20,824 nt of DNA, taken from assembly GCA_030463445.1 (NCBI GenBank), contig JAQGFW010002708.1, positions 1 through 20,824 of the forward strand. The letters are read 5' to 3'. This document shows positions 1 to 7,594 of this stretch, one piece after another (the stretch's first letter is position 1; every line of letters starts with the position of its first letter). The notes below the pieces were generated by a model, which saw nothing but the letters and a program-made list of their open reading frames with translations, had not been told where the DNA came from and searched no databases. Source of the stretch: Euplotes aediculatus (taxonomy: Eukaryota; Ciliophora; Spirotrichea; Euplotida; Euplotidae). A program made the position numbers and the translations under genes.

Positions 1-2259
1 GGCAGCCAGTTTGCGCAGGGGCCGGATATCATCCAGCACCCAGAGAGAACGACCAAAAGTTGCAATCACCAGATCGGCCTCGCGCTCCTGGATGGTCATA
101 TCATAAGTAGATACAGAAGGATATCCATTCTTCCATTGCTGGAAACTGGCCCCATTGTTCAGGCTCACCCAAAGGCCCTGTTCGGTACCCGCAAAAATCA
201 GGTTGGGTTCGGTAGGATCCTGTAAAACTGAGAGCGCATATCCCACCAGGTTTGTGTTATCAGCCAGGTTTGTCCAGGTTTTACCAAAATCAGTGGTGCG
301 GAAAATATACGGTTTGAAATCCCCGCGACGATAATCATTCACCACCACCAGGGCCTCCGCCGCATTGTGGCGGGAAGGCTGGATCTGCTGCACCCAGGAG
401 CCCAACGGCATGCCGGGAATCTTACCGCGGAAATTGGTCCAGGTTTTTCCACCATCCTGTGTCAGCTGCACATTTCCATCATCTGTACCCACCCAGATCA
501 CGCCCTGTTGTTTGGCAGAAGGCGCAATGGTCAGAATGGTACAATGGTTTTCAGCACCAGTGATATCCAGACTGAGACCACCATTTTTATTCTGGTCAAT
601 TTTGCTGGAATCGTTGGTGGTCAGATCACCGGAAATCATTTCCCAGGTAATGCCCTTATCGGTACTCTTATGCAGGTACTGGCTACCAAAATAGATGGTC
701 TTTTTATCAAAGGGATCCTGCGCCATACCGGAGTTCCAGTTGAACCGCAGGATGGTATTCAGGTTCGGGTTCGCAGGTTTGATGAACCAGGATTCACCGG
801 TTTTCACATTATAGCGCCCCACATTACCCTGCTGACTCATGGCATATACCCAGTTGGCATCTTCGGCATCGGGCATCACATCAAAACCATCACCGCCCCA
901 GAGGTTTTCCCAGTAATAGTTTTTAATGCCACCACTCATCCAGGTATAGGCCGGTCCGCGCCAGGAACCATTGTCCTGCATACCGCCCATTACATTATAA
1001 GGCTGTTCGTTGTCTACATTAATATGGTAGAATTGTCCCACTGGTAGCTTTTCATCAAAGACCCAGTTCTTGCCCATATCGCGGGTGATACCGATACCGC
1101 CATCATTCCCATCAATAATAAACTTGTTGTCTTTGGGGTGGATCCAGAAAGCATGGTGATCGGGGTGGATCCCGTTATAAGGGATGACTACCTCAAAATC
1201 CTTCCCGCCGTCCTCGCTTTTGGCGATCATCTGATAAATCAGCCAAACCCGGTTTTCATTCAGGGGATCTACGGCGATTTCCTGGAAATAGAAAGGTCGG
1301 TTTGTAACCCAGGAAGGATTGCTGTTCACCAGTTTCCAGTTGTAACCGCCATCTTCACTTTTATACAAACCATTTTTGGTGGCTTCTACCAGGGCATAGA
1401 CCACATTGGGATTATTTCTGCCGATGGCGAGACCAATCCGGCCATAATCACCTTCCGGCAGACCATTTTCCTTGCCCAGCTTTTTCCAGTTTTTACCGCC
1501 ATCGAGGGTCATATAGAGACCACTGCCGCTGCCACCACTCATAAAACTCCAGGGGGTGCGGTAATGCTGCCACATGGCGGCAAACAATTTATTCGGATTG
1601 GAGGGGTCCATGATCATATCCCCGATGCCCGAGCTATCATTGGTGTAGAGAATCTTGTTCCAGGACTGTCCCCCGTCGGTGGTTTTGAATACCCCGCGAT
1701 CTGCATGAAACGCATAGGGGTTGCCAATCACACCGGCATAAACGGTGTTGGGATTATTGGGATCAATCAGCACGCGATGGATATTCCGGGTTTTTTCCAG
1801 TCCCATGCGATTCCAGGATTTACCACCATCGATGGTTTTGTAAATGCCTTCTCCGATATTGATGGAGTTGCGGGGATTGCCCTCGCCCGTGCCCACCCAA
1901 ACAATATTGGGATTGGACTGCTGGATAGCCACCGACCCGATATTGATATTCGGCTGGTCGTCGAAAACCGGCTTCCATTCATGACCGCCATTGATAGTTT
2001 TCCAGACCCCGCCGGAAGCGGAACCCAGGTAAATAATATTGGGGTCATCTACCACTGCATCGATGGCGGTGATACGTCCGCTCATACCAGCCGGACCGAT
2101 ATTCCGGGGTTTCCAGTTTTTGAACTGGTCGAGGGAAACAGTTTCGGTAACTGCTTTAGGTGCAGCAGTTTTTTGAGCAGATTTCTTTTGAGCAGTTGCT
2201 ACCAAAGCAGAACCAACCAGCAGGGTTCCTGCCAGTCCAATTTTTCTCCAGTGTGTCAT
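1..2259 (-). CDS. Secreted BNR/Asp-box repeat protein (sortilin/VPS10-like beta-propeller), 3' end cut by window
   Basis: An open frame of 753 codons runs from ATG at 2259 to the window edge with no stop, so the C-terminus is missing. Residues 1-24 form a signal peptide (hydrophobic core GLAGTLLVGSALVA, then TAQ), followed by a Lys/Ala-rich linker. The rest is a string of about ten BNR/Asp-box repeats of the S/T-x-D-x-G-x-x-W type, for example KTINGGHEW, KTIDGGKSW, KTTDGGQSW, MTLDGGKNW, KSEDGGYNW and TQDGGKTW. Such repeats build one or two beta-propellers, as in sialidases and sortilin-type domains. Bacteroidota homologues are usually annotated 'glycosyl hydrolase' or 'WD40/YVTN/BNR-like repeat protein', commonly around 1000 residues, and rarely with a proven enzyme activity. 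I see no sialidase Arg triad, so a role in periplasmic or surface binding is as likely as catalysis. It is divergent from the YceI gene across about 100 bp. Confidence 0.88.
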   Translation of the reverse strand, partial: MTHWRKIGLAGTLLVGSALVATAQKKSAQKTAAPKAVTETVSLDQFKNWKPRNIGPAGMSGRITAIDAVVDDPNIIYLGSASGGVWKTINGGHEWKPVFDDQPNINIGSVAIQQSNPNIVWVGTGEGNPRNSINIGEGIYKTIDGGKSWNRMGLEKTRNIHRVLIDPNNPNTVYAGVIGNPYAFHADRGVFKTTDGGQSWNKILYTNDSSGIGDMIMDPSNPNKLFAAMWQHYRTPWSFMSGGSGSGLYMTLDGGKNWKKLGKENGLPEGDYGRIGLAIGRNNPNVVYALVEATKNGLYKSEDGGYNWKLVNSNPSWVTNRPFYFQEIAVDPLNENRVWLIYQMIAKSEDGGKDFEVVIPYNGIHPDHHAFWIHPKDNKFIIDGNDGGIGITRDMGKNWVFDEKLPVGQFYHINVDNEQPYNVMGGMQDNGSWRGPAYTWMSGGIKNYYWENLWGGDGFDVMPDAEDANWVYAMSQQGNVGRYNVKTGESWFIKPANPNLNTILRFNWNSGMAQDPFDKKTIYFGSQYLHKSTDKGITWEMISGDLTTNDSSKIDQNKNGGLSLDITGAENHCTILTIAPSAKQQGVIWVGTDDGNVQLTQDGGKTWTNFRGKIPGMPLGSWVQQIQPSRHNAAEALVVVNDYRRGDFKPYIFRTTDFGKTWTNLADNTNLVGYALSVLQDPTEPNLIFAGTEQGLWVSLNNGASFQQWKNGYPSVSTYDMTIQEREADLVIATFGRSLWVLDDIRPLRKLAA

Positions 2260-2308
2260 GTGTGATTCAATTTGAAAAAGGAAATTAAGAGATAATGTTG
2301 GAACCCTG

Positions 2309-2337
2309 TTTGGAAATTGATGAAAGGCGTACCTTAG
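2309..2337 (+). promoter_or_regulatory. Putative Bacteroidota-type promoter of the YceI gene
   Basis: TTTG at 2309-2312 and TACCTTAG at 2330-2337 are spaced 17 nt apart. They resemble the Bacteroidota -33 TTTG / -7 TAnnTTTG pair, but the -7 box has one mismatch and the spacing is slightly short. The start codon lies 25 nt further on. This is a weak call from motif only. Confidence 0.3.
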
Positions 2338-2362
2338 TGTTTAACCAATAAAACCAATAAAG

Positions 2363-2950
2363 ATGCGAAAATTAAACCTGCTTATGCTGACCACAGCCCT
2401 GGCACTGGGCATGAGTGCAACGGCACAAACCAAATGGAAACTGGACAAAGGACATTCCAGTGTGCGTTTTTCCGTGAACCACATGGTGGTATCGGAAGCG
2501 GAAGGAACCTTTAAACTGTGGGATGGTACAGTAGAGCATGGAAAGGATGATTTTTCAGATGCCAAAATCAATTTCACAGTAGACGTGAACTCAATCAATA
2601 CGGATAATGAGCGCCGGGATGGGCACCTGAAGAGTGATGATTTCTTCAATGCGGAGAAATATCCTACCATCAAATTTGAAAGTACTTCAATGAAGCCATT
2701 GGGAAATAACAAGTACGAACTGAAAGGCAACCTTACCATACGTGACGTGACCAAGCCGGTAACCTTTCAGGTATCCCATGGTGGAGTAATTGCGGGTGGC
2801 CGTGGCCGTAAGGCAGGGTTCAAGGCAACCACTACGATCAATCGTTTTGATTACAACCTGAAGTGGGACCGGGCAACTGAAACCGGCGGGCTGGTAGTAG
2901 GAAAGGAAGTGGAAGTAACGGTAAAAGTGGAGTTGGATGAAGTAAAATAA
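2363..2950 (+). CDS. Secreted YceI-family lipocalin-like protein
   Basis: A 195-residue protein of typical length for the family. Residues 1-22 are a signal peptide (LLMLTTALALGMSATAQ). The mature part starts with the hallmark W-x-L-D-x-x-H-S-x-V-x-F-x-V-x-H-M pattern (WKLDKGHSSVRFSVNHM), followed by the conserved I-N-T-D-N-E-x-R-D-G-H-L segment and the NLTIRDVTKPV strand. YceI proteins fold as a lipocalin-like beta-barrel that binds polyisoprenoid or other amphiphilic lipids, often in the periplasm. Some are stress-induced, and the physiological ligand here is unknown. It has its own promoter-like box and a terminator 25 nt after the stop, so it is probably monocistronic. Confidence 0.92.
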   Translation: MRKLNLLMLTTALALGMSATAQTKWKLDKGHSSVRFSVNHMVVSEAEGTFKLWDGTVEHGKDDFSDAKINFTVDVNSINTDNERRDGHLKSDDFFNAEKYPTIKFESTSMKPLGNNKYELKGNLTIRDVTKPVTFQVSHGGVIAGGRGRKAGFKATTTINRFDYNLKWDRATETGGLVVGKEVEVTVKVELDEVK

Positions 2951-2974
2951 CTGGAAGAACCAACCATAAACAAG

Positions 2975-3007
2975 AAAGCCCCCGTCCAGAGGGGCTTTTT
3001 GTTTTTT
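2975..3007 (+). terminator. Intrinsic terminator after the YceI gene
   Basis: An 8-bp perfect stem, AAAGCCCC (2975-2982) with GGGGCTTT (2991-2998), has an 8-nt loop and runs into a T-rich tail to about 3007. It lies 25 nt after the YceI stop. Confidence 0.87.
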
Positions 3008-3195
3008 AGTAGTGTTTAGTGATCCAGATCCAGGGATTTGTCCAAATGTAACAACCGAGACAATTCGCTTACTGCTGCTTCATGATGTAAAGATGAAGCG
3101 GGATCCGGACTTAAAAGAATGAGTTCGCTTATCATGCTTTTTTACTCGCCAGGCTGTCATTTTTACCCGACGAATGGAAAAACACTTAGAGCCGA

Positions 3196-3801
3196 TTATT
3201 GGTTCCCGGACTTCTCATTATAGGCTTTTTCTGCTTCCTTGGCCTTGGCGAAGTCGAGAATTACTCCATTAATGCAGTAACGCAGGCCGGTTGGCGGGGG
3301 GCCATCTTCAAAAACATGTCCCAGGTGGGCCTTACATCTGCCGCATTGAACTTCGGTCCGGCGCATGCCATGGGAGTTATCCGGCGTATAGATGATACTG
3401 GTTTTAGAAATGGGCTGGTAGAAACTGGGCCATCCGCAACCGCTGTCAAATTTGGTATCACTTTGGAAGAGAGGGTTGCCACAGGCGGCGCAATGGTAGG
3501 TGCCCACCTCTTTGGAGTGTTCAAACGGACTTGTAAACGGTCTTTCGGTACCCTTTTGCCGGGCGATATAATAAACATCGGTCGGTAGGATTTTCTTCCA
3601 TTCCTCCTCGCTGAGGTTCACTTTATCAGCGGAATTGCGGGAGTAAACGGGATTTTTTGAGCTATCCATAGTTGTTGTTTTTTGTGTGGAGTTGGCAGAT
3701 TTTGAACCGGCTGGCTTTTTATCGGCCGATTGCGAAAAGCTGCAGTACTGAAAGCTGATCAGGCAGCCGATCAAGAGGAATTTAAGATACATGGTTCGCA
3801 T
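3196..3801 (-). CDS. msrB: Exported peptide-methionine (R)-S-oxide reductase MsrB
   Basis: This enzyme reduces the R-epimer of methionine sulfoxide in proteins. The 201-residue product has a hydrophobic N-terminal export signal (about residues 5-24), a Ser/Lys/Thr-rich linker to about 60, and a full MsrB domain at about 63-185. The two structural zinc pairs are C104-x-x-C107 and C153-x-x-C156. The catalytic Cys is C176 in GLRYCIN and the likely resolving Cys is C122 in SGCGWPSF. HLGHVF at 159-164 is also conserved. LIGC at residues 10-13 looks like a lipobox but sits very close to the N-terminus, so a soluble periplasmic form is equally possible. Met1 is an ATG; Met4 is an alternative start. 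The gene is divergent from adk. The role is most likely repair of oxidised envelope proteins. Confidence 0.93.
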   Translation of the reverse strand: MRTMYLKFLLIGCLISFQYCSFSQSADKKPAGSKSANSTQKTTTMDSSKNPVYSRNSADKVNLSEEEWKKILPTDVYYIARQKGTERPFTSPFEHSKEVGTYHCAACGNPLFQSDTKFDSGCGWPSFYQPISKTSIIYTPDNSHGMRRTEVQCGRCKAHLGHVFEDGPPPTGLRYCINGVILDFAKAKEAEKAYNEKSGNQ

Positions 3802-3907
3802 ATTGATATAACAAAGCTACGGGTGACAGGTTCATTTGGATTGTCGGGAAGTTGACAGAATTCAAGGTTAATCGGCTTTTAATGGAGAATTTTTAGCTGG
3901 CAACCCT

Positions 3908-3915
3908 TAAATTTG
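3908..3915 (+). promoter_or_regulatory. -7 promoter element of adk (TAnnTTTG)
   Basis: TAAATTTG is an exact match to the Bacteroidota -7 consensus TAnnTTTG and lies 25 nt before the adk start codon. No convincing -33 TTTG is found at the usual distance. Confidence 0.45.
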
Positions 3916-3940
3916 ACATTCATCTGAGTTTTTTAACAAC

Positions 3941-4522
3941 ATGTTCAATTTAATTCTATTTGGTCCTCCCGGCAGTGGGAAGGGTACGCAGTCTGAGCGA
4001 CTGATTGCCCAATATGGTTTAAAACATTTGTCTACCGGTGATTTATTGAGATCCGAGATCGCGAACCAGACCACATTGGGTTTGGAGGCGAAGGGATTCA
4101 TGGATCGCGGGGAGTTGGTACCGGATGCTGTGGTAATTGGCATGATCCGGTCGGCATTGGACAATAACCCGGAGGCCAAAGGATTCCTGTTTGATGGATT
4201 TCCGCGTACCCAGGCGCAGTCGGTAGCACTGGATGAGTTGCTGGCGCAGCGTGGGGAGGCCATCAACGTGGTATTAGCCCTGGAAGTGACAGAAGAAGAG
4301 CTGGTGAAGCGATTGCTGAACCGCGGGTTGACCAGTGGCCGGACAGACGACGTGAATGAAACCATTATCCGTGCGCGGATAGCAGAATATCACAAGAAGA
4401 CTTCGGCAGTAGCAGATCATTACCGCCAGTTCGGGAAGGTAGTGGAGGTGAAAGGTGAGGGCAGTGTGGATGACATCTTTGATGCCCTCAGCGCCGAAAT
4501 CGAAAAGCGCAAAGCGGCCTAG
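3941..4522 (+). CDS. adk: Adenylate kinase
   Basis: Cytoplasmic enzyme for ATP + AMP = 2 ADP. The product is 193 residues. The P-loop is GPPGSGKGT at 8-16, the AMP-binding stretch is LSTGDLLR at 30-37, FDGFPRT is at 84-90, and the R-G-L-T-S-G-R-T-D-D region spans 128-137. The LID is the short form with no zinc-binding cysteines, as in many Bacteroidota and eukaryotic cytosolic enzymes. All key nucleotide-binding residues are present. The start ATG fits the upstream -7 box. A DUF1569 gene follows 63 nt later in the same direction. Confidence 0.96.
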   Translation: MFNLILFGPPGSGKGTQSERLIAQYGLKHLSTGDLLRSEIANQTTLGLEAKGFMDRGELVPDAVVIGMIRSALDNNPEAKGFLFDGFPRTQAQSVALDELLAQRGEAINVVLALEVTEEELVKRLLNRGLTSGRTDDVNETIIRARIAEYHKKTSAVADHYRQFGKVVEVKGEGSVDDIFDALSAEIEKRKAA

Positions 4523-4585
4523 AGTTTTTCCGGTCGGGTAAGGCGTCAGCCGTCCCGCCAGGTAAAACCAAACAATACAACAAAT

Positions 4586-5041
4586 ATGTCCCCCAAGCTA
4601 TCCTTCCTCCTGGAAGACCTACCCCGTCTGCTCACAGAACTAGACCCATCCACCCCACCAGCCTGGGGCCAGATGAATGTTCAGCAGATGGTGGAGCACC
4701 TGACCGATGCGGTGTTGGTAGCGGCGGGCAAGATACCGGCGAAGCTCTTAACACCTGAGAAGCGTTTACCGCAGATGGTAGCTTTTCTGTTCAGCGAGGA
4801 TCCATTACCGCAGAATGTTAAGAATCCGATGGTGGCGGAAACACCAGCACCGGTTCGATACCCTGACATGGAAACTGCGATAGCTCAACTCAAGCGGGCC
4901 CTGGCAACATTTCAGCAGGCATATGCTGAGAACCCTGAGAGGGAGATCATGAATCCATTCTTTGGTCTGTTGAATTATGAGGGCCAGGTGCAGTTATTAC
5001 ACAAGCACGCGAAGCATCATTTGAAGCAATTTGGGGTGTAG
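4586..5041 (+). CDS. DUF1569 / DinB-like four-helix protein
   Basis: A 151-residue, mostly helical soluble protein without a signal peptide. It carries the W-G-x-M-N-x-Q-Q-M-x-E-H-L pattern at about 27-39 and ends with L-L-H-K-H-A-K-H-H-L-K-Q-F-G (137-150). This His-bearing first and last helix arrangement is typical of DUF1569 and the DinB/YfiT metal-binding superfamily. H38 together with the C-terminal histidines could ligate a divalent metal. The biochemical function of DUF1569 is not established; related DinB folds act as thiol-dependent transferases. It is co-directional with adk and may be cotranscribed with it. Confidence 0.75.
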   Translation: MSPKLSFLLEDLPRLLTELDPSTPPAWGQMNVQQMVEHLTDAVLVAAGKIPAKLLTPEKRLPQMVAFLFSEDPLPQNVKNPMVAETPAPVRYPDMETAIAQLKRALATFQQAYAENPEREIMNPFFGLLNYEGQVQLLHKHAKHHLKQFGV

Positions 5042-5048
5042 GAAAGGT

Positions 5049-5088
5049 AGTTACGGACAAGTATAGAAATTTATATTTGTCCGTAACT
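5049..5088. repeat. Palindrome copy 1 upstream of the ATPase gene
   Basis: A 40-bp near-perfect palindrome. The outer arms AGTTACGGACAA (5049-5060) and TTGTCCGTAACT (5077-5088) are exact complements. The inner segment continues pairing with two G-T pairs, giving about 19 pairs around a central A/A. A second copy follows 56 bp downstream. It also contains an exact TAnnTTTG box, so it could be an operator placed over a promoter. Confidence 0.85.
5072..5079 (+). promoter_or_regulatory. Possible -7 element inside palindrome copy 1
   Basis: TATATTTG matches TAnnTTTG exactly and lies in the right half of the first palindrome. A transcript from here would carry the second palindrome in its leader. 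No clear -33 element is present, so confidence is limited. Confidence 0.35.
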
Positions 5089-5104
5089 GTGTTTTTTGGA
5101 GTAT

Positions 5105-5144
5105 ATTTACGGACAAGTATAGGAAATTATAATTGTCCGTAACT
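5105..5144. repeat. Palindrome copy 2 touching the ATPase start codon
   Basis: Arms TTACGGACAA (5107-5116) and TTGTCCGTAA (5133-5142) are exact complements, with an AT-rich middle that pairs further and a GAAA-like tip (5123-5126). It repeats copy 1 with a few substitutions. It ends one base before the ATG at 5146, so in mRNA it would bury the ribosome-binding region. On DNA it may serve as a repressor site. Confidence 0.85.
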
Positions 5145-5145
5145 C

Positions 5146-6588
5146 ATGGCAGAAGTAATTATCGGCAGAAAAGAAGAGCAAAAGGTCCTTAAAGCAGCAC
5201 TTGATTCAAAGGAGGCGGAGTTGCTGGTTATCTATGGCAGACGTAGAATCGGGAAAACCTATCTAATACGCAATTACTTTGAGAAAGAACTTGCGTTTGA
5301 AATAACTGGATTATATGGAGCCACCTTATCGCAACAATTGGAGAATTTCAGTAAAGCTTTGCAGGATTCAAAAAAATCTGAAATCCCCCTGGCTAAACCA
5401 TCCAACTGGGATCAGGCATTTTCATATTTATCCAGTTTATTGAAGGAGAAAATGGACAAGGAACCAGTGGTAATTCTGATAGATGAATTTCCATGGATCC
5501 ACACACCCAAGTCAGGATTTTTATCAACATTTGAACATTGGTGGAATAGTTGGGCCTCCCGGCAACCATTGTTAAAAGTTATACTTTGTGGATCTGCAGC
5601 ATCCTGGATGATTGAAAAAATAATCAATAGTAAAGGGGGGCTTCACAATAGAATAACCAGATCCCCGCTACAACTACTGCCATTTACGCTATATGAAAGC
5701 AGCGCGTATTTAAAACATCGCGGAGTAAAGCTGGACAATTACCAATTACTTGAATTATACATGGCAATAGGAGGTGTGCCTCATTATTTAAAGCAGATTC
5801 AGAAGGGCGAAAGTGTTCAACAAGCAATAGACCAGTTGTTTTTTGGTAAAAATTCAATGCTAAAGATTGAGTTCAAAAACTTGTATCAATCCTTGTTTTC
5901 GAATGCTACCAACCATGAAAATATTGTTCGGGCGCTGGCTAAAAAAGGAGTTGGATTAAACAGGGCAGAATTAATTGCCGCTTGTAATCTGACAGAAGGT
6001 GGCGGGACGACAAGATTACTAGAAGAACTGGAACAGTCGGGGTTTATTACACATTACATTCCTTTTGAGAAAACATCGAGAGATAGTCTATATAAACTAA
6101 CAGATGAATACAGTCTGTTCTATCTCCGATTTGTAGAACAAGCACGTGCAACAGGGTCTGGAACCTGGGAAAAATTAGCGGAAGGAGCATTTTATAAAAC
6201 CTGGGCCGGTTATGCATTTGAAGCAATCTGTCAAAAACATAGTAAGCAAATCATTGAAGCCTTACAAATCAAAGCCTATACTGAGTCATCCACTTGGAGA
6301 TACAATGCCAAAAAAGGAGAAATTGGTGTGCAAATTGATCTACTGTTGGACAGGAAGGATCATGTTATAAATCTTTGCGAAATAAAATTCTCATCAGACA
6401 TATTTACCATTGACAAAAGATATGCTATTGAACTTCAGAATAAAGAGACGGTATTTAAAGAAAAAACAAAAACAAAGAAGTCGACATTCCTAACGATGAT
6501 AACAACATATGGAGTAAAAAAGAACGACCACTATGAAAATTTAATTCATAGTGAAGTAATAATGGATGATTTATTTAAACCTGTGTAA
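5146..6588 (+). CDS. Archaeal-type P-loop ATPase with winged-helix and DUF234 PD-(D/E)XK nuclease-like domain
   Basis: A 480-residue protein. Walker A is GRRRIGKT at 31-38, Walker B is VVILIDEF at 108-115, and a sensor-like C-G-S sits at 148-150, followed by GGLHNRI. A winged-helix-like segment spans about 255-320. The C-terminal DUF234-type domain shows a PD-(D/E)XK core: E359, D397 (in QIDLLLD), then E411-x-K413 (in LCEIKFS). This architecture belongs to the archaeal ATPase / STAND-like MNS clade that is scattered in many copies through Bacteroidota and Archaea. Its role is unproven, with mobile-element, defence or DNA-repair functions suggested. Base composition is AT-richer than adk, consistent with transfer. 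Two palindromes precede the start. A small membrane protein gene follows 24 nt after the stop. Confidence 0.9.
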   Translation: MAEVIIGRKEEQKVLKAALDSKEAELLVIYGRRRIGKTYLIRNYFEKELAFEITGLYGATLSQQLENFSKALQDSKKSEIPLAKPSNWDQAFSYLSSLLKEKMDKEPVVILIDEFPWIHTPKSGFLSTFEHWWNSWASRQPLLKVILCGSAASWMIEKIINSKGGLHNRITRSPLQLLPFTLYESSAYLKHRGVKLDNYQLLELYMAIGGVPHYLKQIQKGESVQQAIDQLFFGKNSMLKIEFKNLYQSLFSNATNHENIVRALAKKGVGLNRAELIAACNLTEGGGTTRLLEELEQSGFITHYIPFEKTSRDSLYKLTDEYSLFYLRFVEQARATGSGTWEKLAEGAFYKTWAGYAFEAICQKHSKQIIEALQIKAYTESSTWRYNAKKGEIGVQIDLLLDRKDHVINLCEIKFSSDIFTIDKRYAIELQNKETVFKEKTKTKKSTFLTMITTYGVKKNDHYENLIHSEVIMDDLFKPV

Positions 6589-6612
6589 AAATCATGTACA
6601 TTCCTCATCACA

Positions 6613-7023
6613 ATGATCAGTACAAATAAAACAATTCTAACAGGGATTTTACTGCATGCGCTGATTCCATTCGGAATGGGGCATGGACTCGCTACCATTG
6701 GAATACTGGAAGCAATACTGATAATAGTTCCCGAAAAAAACCATACCTATCTGGTACTTACTGGGGTGAGCAGCTTTGCAGGTCAGCTTACTTTAATAGG
6801 TGCGGGATTTACAAAACTTATAAAATTGAAGAAGCGACTGCATATAGTAGGCTTACTATTTCTATGGCTAAGCATACTCTTTTTATACCTCGCCAGTAAA
6901 GAAGTTTCAGGACTTGGCTTCGGTTTAGCTGCGTGTAGCCTGTTTATCCTGAACAACCTCTATATATTTACGAAAGAGCCAATGATACGTTTATACAACA
7001 GGTTAATAGAGAAATTAATCTAG
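6613..7023 (+). CDS. Small four-helix integral membrane protein, unknown function
   Basis: A 136-residue, very hydrophobic protein with about four predicted membrane spans (roughly 8-30, 44-66, 74-94 and 98-118), a basic loop around residues 67-75 (KLIKLKKRLH) and a basic C-terminal tail. I do not recognise a named family. It starts 24 nt after the ATPase stop and could be cotranscribed with it. It is convergent with the orphan LytTR regulator. Size and topology recall the membrane partners of LytTR regulatory systems in Firmicutes, but no sequence motif proves that. Confidence 0.7.
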   Translation: MISTNKTILTGILLHALIPFGMGHGLATIGILEAILIIVPEKNHTYLVLTGVSSFAGQLTLIGAGFTKLIKLKKRLHIVGLLFLWLSILFLYLASKEVSGLGFGLAACSLFILNNLYIFTKEPMIRLYNRLIEKLI

Positions 7024-7032
7024 CGAGTAGAA

Positions 7033-7080
7033 TTTCAGTACCGTTCGGCATACTTTCACCGTCCATTCGGGTACTTTCGT
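7033..7080 (+). repeat. Direct repeats, 21-bp period, LytTR-site-like (downstream set)
   Basis: TTCGGCATACTTTC (7044-7057) and TTCGGGTACTTTC (7066-7078) are direct repeats with TACTTTC cores exactly 21 bp apart; a partial third copy (TTTCAG) starts at 7033. Two 9-bp direct half-sites with a 12-bp spacer is the known layout for LytTR regulators. TACTTTC[A/G] differs from the published half-site core mainly by T for G at position 4. The site lies between the convergent membrane protein and LytTR genes. Confidence 0.6.
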
Positions 7081-7140
7081 GTATCCAGTCAGTCATCCGG
7101 AACCAAATATTGTTCGCTGTTTGACTACTGTTACACCACT

Positions 7141-7191
7141 CTTGAAGCATCAGTGAACCGTCAGTGAACCGTTCAAGAACTACTCAGTAGT
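7141..7191. repeat. Tandem 11-mer inside an inverted repeat, then a short palindrome
   Basis: CAGTGAACCGT occurs twice in tandem (7151-7161 and 7162-7172), bracketed by CTTGAA (7141-7146) and TTCAAG (7172-7177). A 6-bp inverted repeat ACTACT/AGTAGT with one central base follows at 7179-7191, just past the LytTR stop codon. These lie between convergent genes and may help end transcription, but neither has a long T-tract. Confidence 0.5.
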
Positions 7192-7199
7192 ACTTCGAA

Positions 7200-7520
7200 T
7201 CAGCAGGAGTTTATAAACTTTTCATTGAAGCCGGGGGATAGTGATCTGCTAACAGGGATCCGTTGGTCCTGCACCAGCAGGAAGTTTTTGCCAACGCAGG
7301 TAACCCGCCTAAGGTTAACCGTATAAAAGCGATGCACCTGTTCAAATTGATCCTGTGGGAGTAGCTCCATGAGGTTCTGCAAAGTAATTTTCATCCAGCA
7401 GTTATAGGAGCCTGCACATATTGTACAATAATCATCTTTTACCTGGATGAAATGAATATCATCAAAAGGGATTTTGTAGAAGGTAGTGCCATATTGGAAA
7501 GACAGGAAATTGTTTACCAT
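7200..7520 (-). CDS. Orphan LytTR-type DNA-binding regulator
   Basis: A 106-residue protein from ATG at 7520 that is essentially one LytTR domain. The hallmark pattern runs FYKIPFDDIHFIQVKDDYC, then the ITLQNLMELLP helix, and then F-x-Q-V-H-R-F-Y-T-V-N-L-R-R-V. It has no receiver domain, no membrane span and no kinase next door. The frame stays open upstream to a TTG at 7592 (130 residues), so a longer N-terminus is possible. I prefer ATG because the longer form would run into the upstream direct repeats. LytTR proteins bind paired direct repeats with a 21-bp period, and such pairs flank this gene on both sides, suggesting autoregulation. Its target genes are unknown. Confidence 0.83.
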   Translation of the reverse strand: MVNNFLSFQYGTTFYKIPFDDIHFIQVKDDYCTICAGSYNCWMKITLQNLMELLPQDQFEQVHRFYTVNLRRVTCVGKNFLLVQDQRIPVSRSLSPGFNEKFINSC

Positions 7521-7594
7521 ACAAATAGGTTTGGGAATTGGGAAGAAGATTTCATCAGAAAGTTGCAACAAGTTTTCGAAAAAAAACAGCAACT

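Noticed and set aside
367-2265. Long open frames on the plus strand (367-1047 and 1138-2265)
   Set aside because: They are antisense to the BNR-repeat gene, whose minus-strand frame is continuous, has a signal peptide and shows repeated Asp-box motifs. The plus-strand products show no recognisable domain.
3199-3588. Plus-strand frame of 129 codons opposite msrB
   Set aside because: Shadow of the MsrB gene, which carries all zinc and catalytic cysteines in the minus-strand frame.
3907-4365. Minus-strand frame of 152 codons opposite adk
   Set aside because: Shadow of adk; the translation is Ser/Asn-rich without any domain.
4535-4557. Small GC-rich hairpin between adk and the DUF1569 gene
   Set aside because: CGGG..GGC / GCC..CCCG pairs with an internal loop and has no T-tract. 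Too weak to call a terminator or regulatory element.
5049-5144. Palindromes as ends of an insertion sequence or a CRISPR-like array
   Set aside because: Only two copies, both on one side of the gene, with no transposase, no matching copy after 6588 and no spacer pattern.
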